Assembly (NCBI GenBank): GCA_947000775.1 | Contig: CAMQGK010000552.1 | Location: 5,334,001 to 5,398,000 of the forward strand | DNA length: 64,000 nt | Origin: Pterois miles | Taxonomy: Eukaryota; Chordata; Actinopteri; Perciformes; Scorpaenidae | Direction: 5' to 3' | In this document: positions 24,601 through 38,700 of the stretch, one piece after another | Layout: every line of letters begins with the position of its first letter | Numbering within the stretch: the first letter of the stretch is position 1 | Made by a program: the position numbers and the translations under genes | Notes under the pieces: generated by a model | The model's database searches: none | Told to the model about the DNA's origin: nothing | Seen by the model: only the letters and a program-made list of their open reading frames with translations

Positions 24601-27600
24601 GTTACACGGTGGTTGGGCACATGTTACATACCCCCACCATCATTTTGCTTTTTTTTTTTTTTTTTTACATCCTTGTGTCACTTCTGGTTACAAAAACCTA
24701 GTAGGTGATGGCCAGAAACCAAGATGGTGACTGCCAAAATAAACTCAAGGCTTCAAAACGGCCATCCACAAACCAATGGGTAACGTCACGGTGACTGCAC
24801 CCACTTCTTATATACAGTCTCTGCTATGTACAGCACTTGGACACAGTCCTCAATATGGAAAATGATTTTTAAAAAACATCCTGATACTGTCCCCTTCAAT
24901 TAGCATTACTGTCATGATCAACACTTACCGTGCTTATGTTTAATTAATTCCTTTACAGCCAGTATAAATAGATTTTGGGACATGTAATTCCCGTGGGCAG
25001 GTTTTCACAGTGATGTTCCCTCTCATCACTTTGCTCTTTTGGCACATTTGACATTTTAGGGGGATTTGAATGATGCCAACCCCCCCCTCCCCTTTCTTTC
25101 TCTGGCTCTTTACTCATCTAAACATGCACTCACAGTCCTCGGGGGTCTCCATGATTCATTGCTACTTTCAGAGTTATGAGACACATGCGGGGTCTTCCTA
25201 TCAGTTACATGGAAGGATTATGATGGAGAAGACAGATAGGAACCCCCCTGCAGTTTTATAGAGGGGGATTACTAAGGGCCGCCAAGCAAAGTAAACATAC
25301 ACAAACTACAGCATTGCTTGGACAGTGACACGCTTGCTACTAAAACTCATGCACACATAAAACACAGACATGCCATACACAATACCCGTTATGTAAGGGG
25401 TGATTAAAGCGGCAACTGCAATGAGTTCAGTGACCACAATGGAAAGCAATCTATTCAGCTTTAATTCCTGTCTGCTGGCAGCACTGTGACAGCTCCTGCC
25501 TCCTAACGGTTTTTCACTGATGGGCGTTTTCCATTTCTGGTGCTAGCATGCCCCTTAACCCTCGCCCTGTACTACAGAGCACCCAAAATAAAGCCCTTTA
25601 AAGTGAGTGACCCAGGGTCACCCAGGCTCCCAGGAGTACCAGGGCTCCCCAGGGCCGTGAGCCAGCCGACACCGTCAACACAGGCATGAGAGTTCTTGAA
25701 AGGCCCTCCTCAAATACCAACTTTAAAGAAACCAGCTGGGTGGTGGTCAGGTTGGACAACCAGTCCGTTCTCATTCCCAGGGCGTCAAATATTGTGGCTT
25801 TGTCACAGCCGTCGGCGACAAGGCATCCTGTAGCGCCTATGAGACCCACCAGACTTTCCATTAATACAATGTAAACCCATCCGTGGCAACAGAAAATTCC
25901 CAAAGAAAATAGGCCAGGAGTGTGGAGACATAGTTTCAAGAGTGAAAAGAGATACACACACGTGCATGTAAACACCTACATTCACATGTATTATTAAAAA
26001 GCAAAGACTACATGTATTACCAGTAAAATGTACTTAAATATCACAATCACTGTGAACACGTGCCTCAAACATTTAGGGGTTTCTGTGTCATTCAGATTAG
26101 CTGGTAAGATTAAATGCATCTCAGCAAGTTGAGCAAATTCCTTTTGGATACATTCGCATCAAGCTACAGAAAGCATGTATTTTTCATAGATATATAGAAA
26201 TATGTCATTAGGCTGAACCCTCACAGGACTCTCAGTATATTTATTATTTCACTATCTATAACTGTGATATTATATTAATATTATATTAATGCAAAAGAAA
26301 TACTATACTGTATTATATTAATATAACTGCTATAATATGCTATAATTTATCATATATCATCATATTATACCATATTACACTGTTATACATACTGCATACT
26401 TTTGCACTGCACTTTATATACATATACATATGCACCATATTTGTCACTTTAACTTGCCGCTTTACCTCGATTTGAATAATAGCTGTATGTACCTTGTATT
26501 TACTTTATTCTCATGTTATTCCACTTCATATAATGTTTCTACCTATTCTTACACTTTATACTGTATTACTTGCTATTGCTATCAGTGCTGCTGCTGTAAC
26601 ACCTGAATTTCCCCCCTGTGGATCAATAAAGTACTATCTTATCTTATTTTATATTCAGTTCACATTTTACTGAACAACATTTTGTGGGCTCACGGTATCT
26701 TCTATTCAGTGAAAAATATGTAAATTTAGCCGACTTCTGTCCTCATATGGTTAGCCTTAAAGCAAAATTTCCTAATACCTTTATCTTAAAATAAGACTTA
26801 GCAATTATGCTATGAGGCTAACGATATGCATGTAGTGAAGTAGAAAAGTAGAGTATACAGTAGTGAAGTCTTGTTACTTTGGCACAAACACCTACGTTAT
26901 AAATCTCAGAAAACATATGACAAATGATGAGTGAAATTACTGAGACTTGTTTGTATAATGTAGTCTGCAGGGGACATGTGGCCCCTCGTGGTAATGAGTC
27001 TGCTCAAAGATGAGTTTACACAAATATTAATGTTAGACATTCTGCTAAAGTTGTCTCACAAAAAACTACGATCTGCTCTTTTTTTCCTGTTTTGTGATTT
27101 TCCTAAACAACTTCACATTTTCAGACTTTTTCATTGCTTTTACTTTAATTCTACAATTCTAAAATTATGGAAATATCTTGTCATGAATGTAATAATTCAC
27201 ATAATCTTCTACCTGTCATGTACCTTTTTTTTAACATGTATCTGCACAGTTGGTGCATCTGCATCCCAAACCCATTCTGTCCATAAAATAAATAAACAAC
27301 GATAAAAAACATTTCTAGAATGTGTAAATAAAAAGGGCGACATAAATAACAGTGACAGGTGCGTCCCTGGCCACTCTCTTGGTTTTAGCACTGGAGTTGA
27401 AATCCTACCCTGAGATGCTGAAGAACAGCCCTGGCTGCTACATACACTCTGACTCATGCCCTGCACTGAAACTACAGCCCTCTACTCTGACCTCTGTAAT
27501 TGTCTAGCAAAGGCAGGACATTTTCACTCTGGAGGTATAAATATCCCCAGTGATCTTCCATGACTCCCCCAGAGGCTCAACAGGTAGAACGCAGCAGAAA

Positions 27601-28932
27601 GCCATCTGTCGGCAGCAGGCGTCAGAGCGGATATCTCCGCCACATCATCAGTCATCCCACTTGGATCAGAAAACACTGCTGCCCACAGCAGGGCTGCGTC
27701 AAAGCATATGGTGCGCCCTGCTGTTTCAACAGTGCAGATTAGAGATGGCCAATTAGCTCATTCTACTGGTTGCATTAGGCAAGTGGAAGCAATGTTGCAT
27801 ACCAGTGAACAGGACTGATTTACTAAGGGATTTTTATAGCAATGTGATTCAGTACATTAATTTTTTTTAGGTATTTGATTCACTGTGAGTCAAAAACAGA
27901 TATTCCCTTCTGGTTTGTTTGTCTATAGATTATTATTATTGTAACTACAGATTACTTTCATTACCAGCTTTTTTTAAATTATCGATTACGTTGCACATTA
28001 CTTTCTCCATCAAGTTATTTGACAAATAAAATGTCAAAAAATAGTGACAAATGCCCATCACAGTTTCCTAAAGTTTAGAAAGAAAGAAAGAAAGAAATTT
28101 TTTTTTTTATCCCCAAAGGGGGGAAAATATTTTTTAACTTTTTTTTTACAAAAAAAAAAAAGGGGGGGGAGGGGGCGGGCCCCAAGGTCTTCAGATGGCT
28201 TTTTTGTCCAATTAACAGTCCAGAACACAACGACACTAAGTTTACTTTTACATAAGACGAAGTAACTCAAAAGAGGCTAGAAATAAGTAATATTTAGCAC
28301 TTTTGCTAGAACAAATGCTGACTCAATTTCTGTTGTAATTGTGATAAAAGACTACACAGACCCAAATAAAAAATTTCATAGAGCCCATCACAATTTTCCA
28401 GAAACCCAATGTTACATTTATAAAGATTTAAACCAGAAAAAGCATCAAATTCTCACATTTCAGAAGCTGGAACCAGATATTTTTCTGGATGTTTTGTGTC
28501 TCAGGTGATGTAAAAGAGTGATTGGCAAAATTAATTTTCTGATTAACTAATTGCTTTGACTAATTGTTTCAGCTGTGATTTGATCCATAATGCGCAGCTG
28601 TTGTGCTGAATGGTTCATTGTGAATGAAATGATATATTTTAAAGGATAAAAGTTAATAAATGGCTTGTTGTAATTTCAGGTCAGACAAGAAGACTCAGTG
28701 CAATGAGTCTGTTTCTGGCAAGAAGAATGTTAAACTCCCATCATCTGCCGTACCGCCACCGATCCCAATGTCCCCCATCGTTGAAAAGATGGAGGGGCTG
28801 AAGGCCATCCGCAACCGCAGCAACAGCCTTCGTCTGGGCCGACTGGCCTTCTACCGGCACCTGGAGAAGGTGGAGACCATGCGCTGCTTCTGGGAGCTCA
28901 AACATGTGGAGCTGGAGGGAGGAAACCAGCAG
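21668..28932 (+). CDS. mylk4: mylk4 leader A: two-exon MYLK4-type N-terminus
   Basis: Exon 21668-21732 starts at ATG after an in-frame stop and codes MRDMGGKEKKVLVIANVPNY before a strong donor (AGG/GTGAGT, phase 2). Exon 28680-28932 follows a pyrimidine-poor but valid acceptor (TAATTTCAG) and continues in frame, ending CAG/GTAATA in phase 0; together they give 106 residues. The second exon has a Pro-rich stretch (AVPPPIPMSPIV) and then LGRLAFYRHLEKVETMRCF. This resembles the LEKMAFFQ...EEVEKVKCF segment near the start of human MYLK4 as I recall it, which is the main reason to attach this exon to the gene. The link between the two exons rests on matching phase only. The 6.9-kb intron is repeat-rich. 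Confidence 0.7.
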
Positions 28933-29712
28933 GTAATACACGCTGCCTTTATTCTGCTCACTCTTATCACATAGAGCTAATTCACTCCAGAGCTGGCGTT
29001 GATCAGATAAATCAGTGATTCCTGGAAACAGAAAACTTTCCTGTGACTCCAGAGTCCTTCCTTTAAACCTTCCTTGGACTTGGATATTTTGGGTTACACA
29101 GTTGAACTCTGCCACCCTGCTGCCATATTTAACTTGGACCTACTTGATCAAATCTTGACATGGTCATTTGTCAAAATAACCGGCCACACTTTTCACGTTT
29201 AGGCCGTTACCTAAAACTATAAATTACTGCTGACCACTTTCCAAGACATGCCATGAGAAATATTCATAAAAAAGTATGAGTTTTGTAAAAAGAAATAGGC
29301 TCAAACAAAAAACAACAACATGTTTCTCTAAATGTTTTCTTAATCCCTCTTTATATTGTAAACTAAAAATCAATTAATGAGCAGCTGAATTAACCGCTGG
29401 CTGGATTTTTTGGTCCATCACACAGCTGGCATTTATGGGAGTGAGATTACATGAGGATGACTGTCTCTGCAACAATGTTGTGCCCCCTGATGGCAGTACA
29501 GCAATGTGTTGAACCTGAGCCACAATCAGCAGTCTGTGAAGAGAGGGGGAAGAGGGGAACTGAAATAAACCATCGCAAACACTATTCCGGTTCTCGGCAC
29601 CTGTTGGCAAGCACAACATGCCCTGACAGGTGGACTACAGCAAGCTCGCTAGAGGGAGCTGCAGATCTTTTAAAGTTTTATATTGTCTCTTTGAACCTCC
29701 TCACCTCACAGC

Positions 29713-29776
<64 letters not shown>

Positions 29777-32700
29777 CGCTCGGTCAATGCACACAGATCT
29801 AGATGCCAAAGATGGGGCCCTGGGCCAGTTTGTTTTGATTTGGAAAAAAAAAAAGAGACTCTGTACTCTCATGTGGGAACTGAGAACAATTTAATTGAAT
29901 ATATGAAAATGAGGAACATCTGTATTCAAATAAGCAATGTTGCAAACCAGCGAACAGGATATTCCCCTCTGGTTTGTTTATCTATAGATTATTTCTCAAT
30001 TGAACGGGGCTGTGACTAAAGATTACTCTATCAAGTTGTTTGGTCAATAAAATGTCAGAAAATAGTGACAAATGCCCATCACAGTTTCCTAAAGTTTAAG
30101 TCCTTCAGATGGCTTTTTTGTCCAAACAACAGTCCAAAACAGTCTGGGGATTAGTAATGCTTAGCACTTTTGCCTTTTGCACAGTTTTCCAGAAGCCAAA
30201 TGTTAAATTTACAAATATTTAAATTAGAAAAATTATCAAATGTTCATATTTCAGAAGCTCTGGGTGTGATTGACGCTGAAGACGACATAAGTCAAAACAG
30301 GTCCATCAGTAAATGAAAAAAATGTGCTAAGTGTATCCAGTATTTATCACACAGTATGAAGTTATTGTTTTTTTTTTTCTGTGAGCAAGTTGCCATTTTA
30401 TCTAATAAATGCTAATTAAACTGAAGTATACAATGTACTAATTGTTGGGAATTAGTTTTACATAAAAACTAAAACTACTCATTGTGTTACATTGTAAAAG
30501 TTATTATCATAATTTGGTCTTTTGTGTCCAGTTCAGAAGTTTGTTAAAAACTACCTGAAGTAGCCTGAGAGCCGGTTCGCTATTGTAGCCTCTATGGTCT
30601 CTATAGAAAGTCCAGCAGCTGTTTGATCTCAGTGCAGCTGCCTTGACTGTCAGAAGAGAAAATTGTTTGCATTGTTAGCATTTGTGTTTATTTATCTTTC
30701 TTGTCCAACTATAAATCAGTGTTGCTTTCGAAGTGACCACCAGGGAGAACTGAGGGAAACGCTCCAGTTACGTGGGCGGCACCTTACTGTATGTAATTTA
30801 AGACCATACAGTAGTGACCAGCCACCTTCCTCTCTGGACTCTGAACTCCGACCTCAGTTGCGCTGCCACCTGTCCTTCTGTTCTCTCCTCTTTTCTGTTC
30901 TCCATCCTCCTCCTTAGTGTAATTAGTGCTAATGTTTCCACACCTCACAATCATGCAGGTCTGCCACCAGATAGCTTCATTAAAGGGGGTCTGTCATTTT
31001 TTTTCCTTTTTTTTTTCAAATGGAAACACCCACTCAGTGGTTAGCGCAAAGCAGTGGTGTAGGTCACCAAAGAAAGCTAATCAATAAAGTTCTGAATAAT
31101 GTGAATGCTAACTGAGTAGCTGAGTCAAAGTTAGCTAAGCTAAGTTTGGAAATAACTGACTAACCACTTCAGTTTCCCACCAGACAGGGCCGTCTGATGA
31201 CGAGGTAAAGCAGCTGTGGACGGGGGCAGCAGAAAAAATATATTTTAGACACCAAAAAAAAAAAAATCAATATCAGTTTATGTACACACTGCATTTACAA
31301 TATTTTCACCGCTTTACCTTGACATCTATTCAAATTGAATTAATGTTGTTATATTGCTGTCTTTAAAGCTCACAGTATTTTTTTCGTCACACAAGGTGGG
31401 AGTTGCAGTTACGTTGTGTTATTGTGACTGTTGAACTAGTGTGATGTCCACAACAGTACATTCCCTGCCAGTACTCCTGTCTGCTTCTGGGAGTATGCTG
31501 ACCACCATCTGTATGTGACATTAATACACTGACTATATGTATATACATACATGTATACTGTATATGTAGTGGCGTCATCATGTAGAAACCAACATCAGGT
31601 CATGGAAAAAAGTTTTTTTAAGGACTTGGGTAAATAGCAGTTTGATGCTAACGCATACTTTGACCATAATTTGAGTGCTCAGATTTGAATACATGAGGAA
31701 CCCCACTGGGAAGCTACAGAACGTTATAAAAACCTAAAATAAATAAATAGATAATGGGCCCACCCTTGAACAAACTCCAGCCCTGCTATTTGCAGAGGTT
31801 CTGCTCAGATTCCCACTGGGGAATATTTTCCCTCTCAGGAGTCCTGCTCGGTGACCTCCTGGACCCTTTAACCCGCCTTACACCTGTTGCTGTTTGTTGC
31901 AGTAAATAAAACTTACTTTGATTCAGGATCTTGAAAATCTTCAAACTGAAGCAAATTTTCTGATAACCTGCTAAAAATGGCTGCCTGAAAAAATGTTTGA
32001 TTTTTTTTATTATAATATGAAATAAGTACATTTTCACAGAATGATGCTGTTTTCTAGATAAAAATGTCTGACTGATAAAAATCACCTCTCTCTACAGTGG
32101 GATAGTAAGTGAAGATAATCAAAGTTCAGTTGCCTCTTATGTAGATTTCTTTGTGTGAAAAAATGTTTTCCTGAAGTTATTAATCAACATAAATCATTTC
32201 AAAGGACACATAAAATGTCTCATCTTCTCTTAAAGAAATTTGTAAAGGCATGAAGGTTAGAAGTCCTACCGTTAACAGGAGTCTGGCAGGGCATGGGGAG
32301 GGATCTGATCTGCTGGACTGCAGCAGTCTCATGCCACTATCCAGTATAAATCATCAGCTACCATCCAGACAGATGTCACACACTCAGAGGCACTTAAAGT
32401 CCAAAAAGGAAACTCTGCTGACAGCACAAACCGAGTGGATCTGTACATCTCTGTCTAGGGATTACTGAATGTACATTAGAGGAACAGGAGTGTTTTTGTG
32501 TTTATTTTTTCATTTTTAATATCAAAATTTTGCTATTTATTTTTATCTCCTTCTCTATCTTTGCAAGAGTGTAATTTATTATTCTGCACACCCAAATATT
32601 TAGCAGCATACTGGATACAATTAATGGGCAGACATTTAGAAGTCATCCTTTCTCTCACACTGTGTGGGCATGGTAAAAGACAACTTCTTCACTTCTTGTT

Positions 32701-35700
32701 TTACACTGTGGCCACATGTGGATAAACTTAGAACCTCGCAGATGCAGATGTTTGTTGTTTGGTACTGTGTGCATCTGTAATAGTGCATGTACACGACACA
32801 ACTGTGTCCATTTGTCACTGCCTGACCGATATGTACTTACTGTAGGAGTATGCATGCATGCATGAAGTGCTGTGTCTGAAGTTAAAGGATACCGTAGGGG
32901 TCTCACTAACATGCCAGTATGTGATTCTGCGTACAGCAGCGACACCCTGAACCCAACACCACCTGTCCCGTTCTCGTCTCAGAGACAGCATGTTCTCTCC
33001 TTTTAGGTCCCTGGGTGGGAGGCAGGGAGGACGCCGGGTGGCGGGTGAATGGTTGGCTTGGTGGGCAGGTGGCTTTACAGCATAGACCCCCGGTTTTCTT
33101 CCGAGTCTCTAGTGAGCAATAGACTGAGTATTCAATGTAGAGACACAAGAGCCTGACGATTTCATAATCAATGCCCGCCGTCTCACCCCATGTCAACAAC
33201 TTGTTGCACGCCATCTGAGACTCCTTCACCACAGGCGGCAGAGAGGAGATAAGACAGACAGGCGGACAGCAGGGACGGGAAGAGGAAGGTTTCTATCATG
33301 GAGAACTTCCTAAGGGATAAAGATATTTGGATATTAGGGAGTGTGTGTCTGGTGGCCACTTTCCTCTGGGGACGGCTGTGGAAATTATTCTCTACCAAGA
33401 AGAAGGGAAGGACAACATTGTCTGCAGACATACAGGTAATCAAGCAAGAGAGGGTCTGTGCACCTGAGCCACACATGGACAGGTGAATTTGATGCCATTC
33501 AATCTGAATGAATAGCACAATGGAGAAATCAACAGATCTTTGTTTATTGTACTCAGCTGTCTGCTGAGGATTAAGGCTGAGCCCGACAAGCAGCAGGCCT
33601 GCATGAACCGGAAATGAAGTAATGGATGTTATCACATTATCACCTGCACTAATGCTGCCTTAATGCCAAAGTTATGCAAACTAGACAGTTTCTTTTCCTG
33701 TCTGACAGATTTGACCAAAGCTGTTGTTGCAATCGCCAAGGAAGCTGAGTTTTCCTGTTATTTCGTCTGTTAGAGAGCAGAACCTGTTAACAAATTACAG
33801 TGAAGTTTGACAGAAAGTTAGGCCTTAGACCAAAGAACGAGTGACTAGGTTTTCAGCTCCTCGCCGTGTGCGCAGGCATATTAATGACATGATGGCATTT
33901 CTTCCTTTTGGCGTGTCATTTGCATGCCATATAGTCTGTACTGACTGAAATGTAAATGCAACCGATTAGATATGCAACGCTCAGAGCTGACGCAGAGTAA
34001 AAAAAAAAATGAAAAACTGCTTAGGATGGATGGGTGAGGAGGTGGACGGGTCCAAAAACACTGGACTTCTAACCAGGAGAGGTGTTTTGTTTTATAAGCT
34101 ATGTTAGTAATGTTTGTCTTGTGTTTTTTAGTGATGTTTGTGACCTGTTTTCCGTACTTATGTTACATTATTTCCTTACATATTTTACTTAGTTTATATA
34201 CTTTTACTAAGTTTTTTCCTAAACCTAACGAAGTGGTGTTGTTGCCTAAACCTAACTGCAGACATTACCACATTAGTTTCATTAAGTGGCACACAAATGA
34301 CGCACAAAAATCGGTGTACAAATTACATATGAAACGTCTAAAATGCACCCTGGTGACATGTCATTGTATTGTTGTGCTATTTACACACATTCCCATACTA
34401 CTACTACTAATACTACTTATTTGAATAGAAAAATCTGATGGCTGTGTACCACGATGTGTATTTAGATACAGATCTGAATCATGAGCATCCTGGACACGAC
34501 TGTATCAACAGGTTATCGTCTGCTCAGACTTTGTCAGTTTTTTTCCCTGTGAAGACAGTTTTTGTGGGGTTTAAATAAGATAAATGGCAGAATTAATTAA
34601 TTATTAATTAATTAGTAACAAATTAACATATTTAAAGGATTGGAAGATATATGCAATGACTTCTTTCTAAATCGTAATACAGTAAGAATATTTTTTGCTG
34701 CATTTAGACCTCCATACTTCATGTGCAAAGCTCTGGCTAGTGAAACAGATTGCACGTAAGTGGCTTGATTATCATATCTTTGACTTTTGAAAGAAGACCC
34801 TGGAATATCTGAGCTCTGAATGTTATCTGCGGGTGGCCTAGCGTTTGCTTTCACTCCTAGAAGAGGAGTCATGTTTCTGATGATGTGAACATGTTTCAGA
34901 ACCGATCTTCCCCTGTAGAGCATTACTGAATGATCTGGTCCGTGCGTACGGACTGCAGCTGTTTTTGAGGAATTTACTTTATACTGGCAATAAAACTAAT
35001 CACCTGAGCTATCGCTGGCATTTGTATCGTGTCTGCTGTTAGGTTGAACTGCTGACGTGAACTGAACATGTTGCTTTGACAAAACAATGCAACAACAATA
35101 GTTTTTGGCAGGTGAAGCATCCATCTGTGGCCAGTGTGTGGGTCAGTGGAAAACATAACGTCACCATAATGCGTCACACACACTTCACCGGCAGTCACCA
35201 GCAGTGACATCTAAATTCGGTCCAATAACACTTAACTGCTCCACCACTCCATCCAGACAAGCCTGTCCTCTCTATGCTACGCATACCGTGTTCAGTATAA
35301 ACCGGTTTATTATGTTAACATAATTCAGCAGGAGGCAGATGTAATTGACTCCTCATAAAGTGTGAGCGCTGTGGTGCTTTGAGCAGTTAAAGCCTGTCAG
35401 TGTCTTCTGGTCTCCGCTGACAGTGGGATTATTATCACTTGATTTATAACTCTATTTATCATTTTTACTACCCTGGACAGTTTAGTCCAAATGTACCAAC
35501 GTGTTGTGCTTTTAAGGTGAATAAAATGGAGATAACTAATAGATCAAAGTCAAATTTGAACTCTGAATTAAAGCTTTTAGTAACACGGGTGCAGATCAGG
35601 TTTATCCTGTTTTTAGTAAGATCTGTCCAAGGTGCTGAAACCCTGTTCCTCAGATGACTTCTCATTAACTTTCCTTACTTTAAACTCGATTTCTGTAGCT

Positions 35701-38700
35701 GTGTTTCAGTCATACCAAAGCCCCACTAACCTGAATACATGCGGGAGCATTTTCAGTCGAACTGGGAGGGGTTTCTTCTTCAACTCCAGGTTTACACACA
35801 AAAAGCCAGCCTGCAGCATCCTGCAAAAACAAGTGACAGTGTCAGTAAAATGTTAAACTTGTTTCTATGAATCTTTGTGGCCTCATAAGAATGACATCAG
35901 ATTGAGCTCCTGTTTATATGCTGTGTTGTCTGTGTCCATGCAACAGAGAAGTTCATGAGTCTACTGAACTGAAATAATACTACAGTTGTATTGCTGTCAT
36001 GATATTTAATCAAATGCAGTGTTTGAATATGGATTAATGCAATCAGCATACAATTATCAGTTTCACTACTGCTGTGCAGCATTTACCGACCAAGTCCTAG
36101 TCGTTATAGTTGTTTTTCTTTCTTTTGCCTCCCCATAGACACTAGAGCAACAAGAGAAACTGTTTTTTGAGTGTACCATTTTACATTTTATTTTTGCACT
36201 TTTGTCTCTGTCTTCGTAGTTAGATAAAATAAGATTTATTATTTATTAGATAAATAAGATATATTTTATATTTACTTTATTGATCCCCAGGGGGGAAATT
36301 CGGGTGTTACAGCAGCACTGATAGCAACAGCAGTAGTACAGTATAGAGTAGGAATAGGTAGAAAAATAAAATAAAGTGGAGTAACATACAAATAAAGTAA
36401 ATACACGGTATATACAACTATTATACAAGTCAAGTTAAGGCAAATTAAAGTGACAGATATGGTGCATATGTATATGTATATAATGTGCAGTGCAAAAGTA
36501 TGCACTATGAATAACAGTGTAATGTGATATAATAGTGTAATATAGTAAAGTATATAGATATATATAGATGACAAGGTATGGAATACTATAGCAGTTATAT
36601 TAGTATTGTGTCATTTATATGGGTTCAGCTGTAAAAAAAGTTGGCAATTGATGTGATAAACTTTTTGTTGTAAAACTTTATCATCAAAGTTAAAGGAGTT
36701 AAATTTTATGCACATCCTACAACGGGAACATACAGTATACAAACAGATGGTTTTATGTGAGGCTTTCACAGAGTAAACCGCAGCCCGTGTTAATGTGCGT
36801 GAGCACGGCTAATGTGACGAGAGCTTCTCCTGCTCCAGATTCTCACACTCACATAGCTCTGACGAAATTAGCACACAAACAAATAGAGGAGAGACGGAGG
36901 AACAGAGACGGTGATAGTTTCATGTGATGGATTGAGTCATTTAAAGAGACAAAGAAGGTCATTTAGGAGCGAATGTGTTTGATATACATTTAAAAAATGC
37001 AGTATCTTGACTCTTTCATGAGAAGATGATAGTAGGTAGGTAGGACATTAAGTAAGGAAGAACTATCACAATAATAAAACTATTAATTAAACAGAAAGAC
37101 TGGAATTTCCTGTTTACTTGAATTATACTCAGGACTAACTCTCTTTCTTCCCACTGGTTAATGTAAATATTTGAATGTTTATTTACCAACCACCTACCGG
37201 TGCATGATGAAATTATCCCTTTAGATATCCTGAACTAAGACTTAAGTATTAAAAAAAATTGCCAAATTATTTTATGGTAGAATCTGATGAAACTGGGGGG
37301 AGAAAAGCCTGAACTTTAAAGTCAGGGCTTTAAAATGTTGACATGAATATTAATGGACACATCTTACTCTGCAGTATGGGGTAGCTTTCCTATAGATTAC
37401 AGCATTTCTGCTTCATATATACATATACAATCAAGATACAGAGATTACGATTCAGTATGTCGTGATACTGTGAGCAAGGTGATATTTTGCAATTTTTTTA
37501 AATCTAATTTTAGGAAAACTGTCAAAGTACAAGGAACACACCATATGTATAACATGTGAGAAAAAAGTTTTTTTTTTATGCAATCAGAACAGTGTGATCT
37601 GCATTAATCACAGTCCCTCTAACATCCAGCATCAAATCACAACACCAAATAAACCGCTAGTGTTTTTGAGATTCAATACAGTATCGCACAACAAAATATT
37701 GCAATACTCAAGTGTACTGATATTTTCCTACAGTTACACAAAAACTATCTGCACATTGTGTGAACTGAAGAAAAAGGGACCTGCAATGTCTTTTTTTTGT
37801 TGTTGAATAAGTTGAATTAGAACCCACATTTTATTTAGACTGTAAATCCTCCTGGCTCCATGTTTCCTCCTCTGTGTCGCTCTGGTATGAGGACTCCGGT
37901 GGAATGTGCTGTTTTCGCCTGGAGTCCTCTGGCCTCTCGGCTGGTGTCCACTTTCAGCCCTTTGCATAACTCATTACTGTGCTGATACACAGTGGTAGGG
38001 CCTAATACACACACAACGAAAAACACAAACTCAGTACACACAAGTGCAAATGCTTGCTGGCTATTGCCTTGTCTTACTCTCTGAGGTGAGTTGTCAAGTT
38101 CATCAAGTAAAACTATTTGTGGTTGAGGTTAAAACTGATAAACTGTCTCCAAGGTTCTTTCCTCAATCCAAAGACTTGTCAGTAGCACAAGACAGGTAGA
38201 AACAAAGACAACGTTAGGTTAAATTTAAAGGATGATTGTGATCTATTAGCAGAAATGGAGTATAATTATTAATAAGTATGTTTTCTTTGGTGTATAATCA
38301 CCTTATTTTAGGGCTGACCTGGATGCTTCGAAGCTGTGATTGTTGACATGGTAATCAACCTCCAAATCAGTATTCAAATGCCTTGTTCTTTGTTTTTATA
38401 TACAAGTACGTAATAATAACCCATCCCTCTATCCATCTTCAGCCACTTATCCCGTTAGGGGTCGCAGGGGCTGGAGCCGATCCCAGCTCACATTGGGTGG
38501 AATCGGGGTAGACCCTGGACAGCTCGCACTGGCACATACATAGAGACAGACAACCACTCACTTTCACATTCACACCTATGGGCAATTTAGAGTCATCAAT
38601 TAACCTAACTGTGGGAGGAAGCTGGAGAACCCGGAGAAAACCCATGCTAACACGAGGAGAACATGTAAACTCCACACAGAATAGCCCCAAGCCGGATTCG

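Noticed and set aside
25598..25975. 125-codon minus-strand ORF
   Set aside because: It overlaps a block recognised as a dispersed fish repeat, has no domain, and is not flanked by useful splice sites.
29451..30019. His-Thr repeat proteins of 147 and 129 codons
   Set aside because: Direct product of translating the (CA)n microsatellite inside a mylk4 intron.
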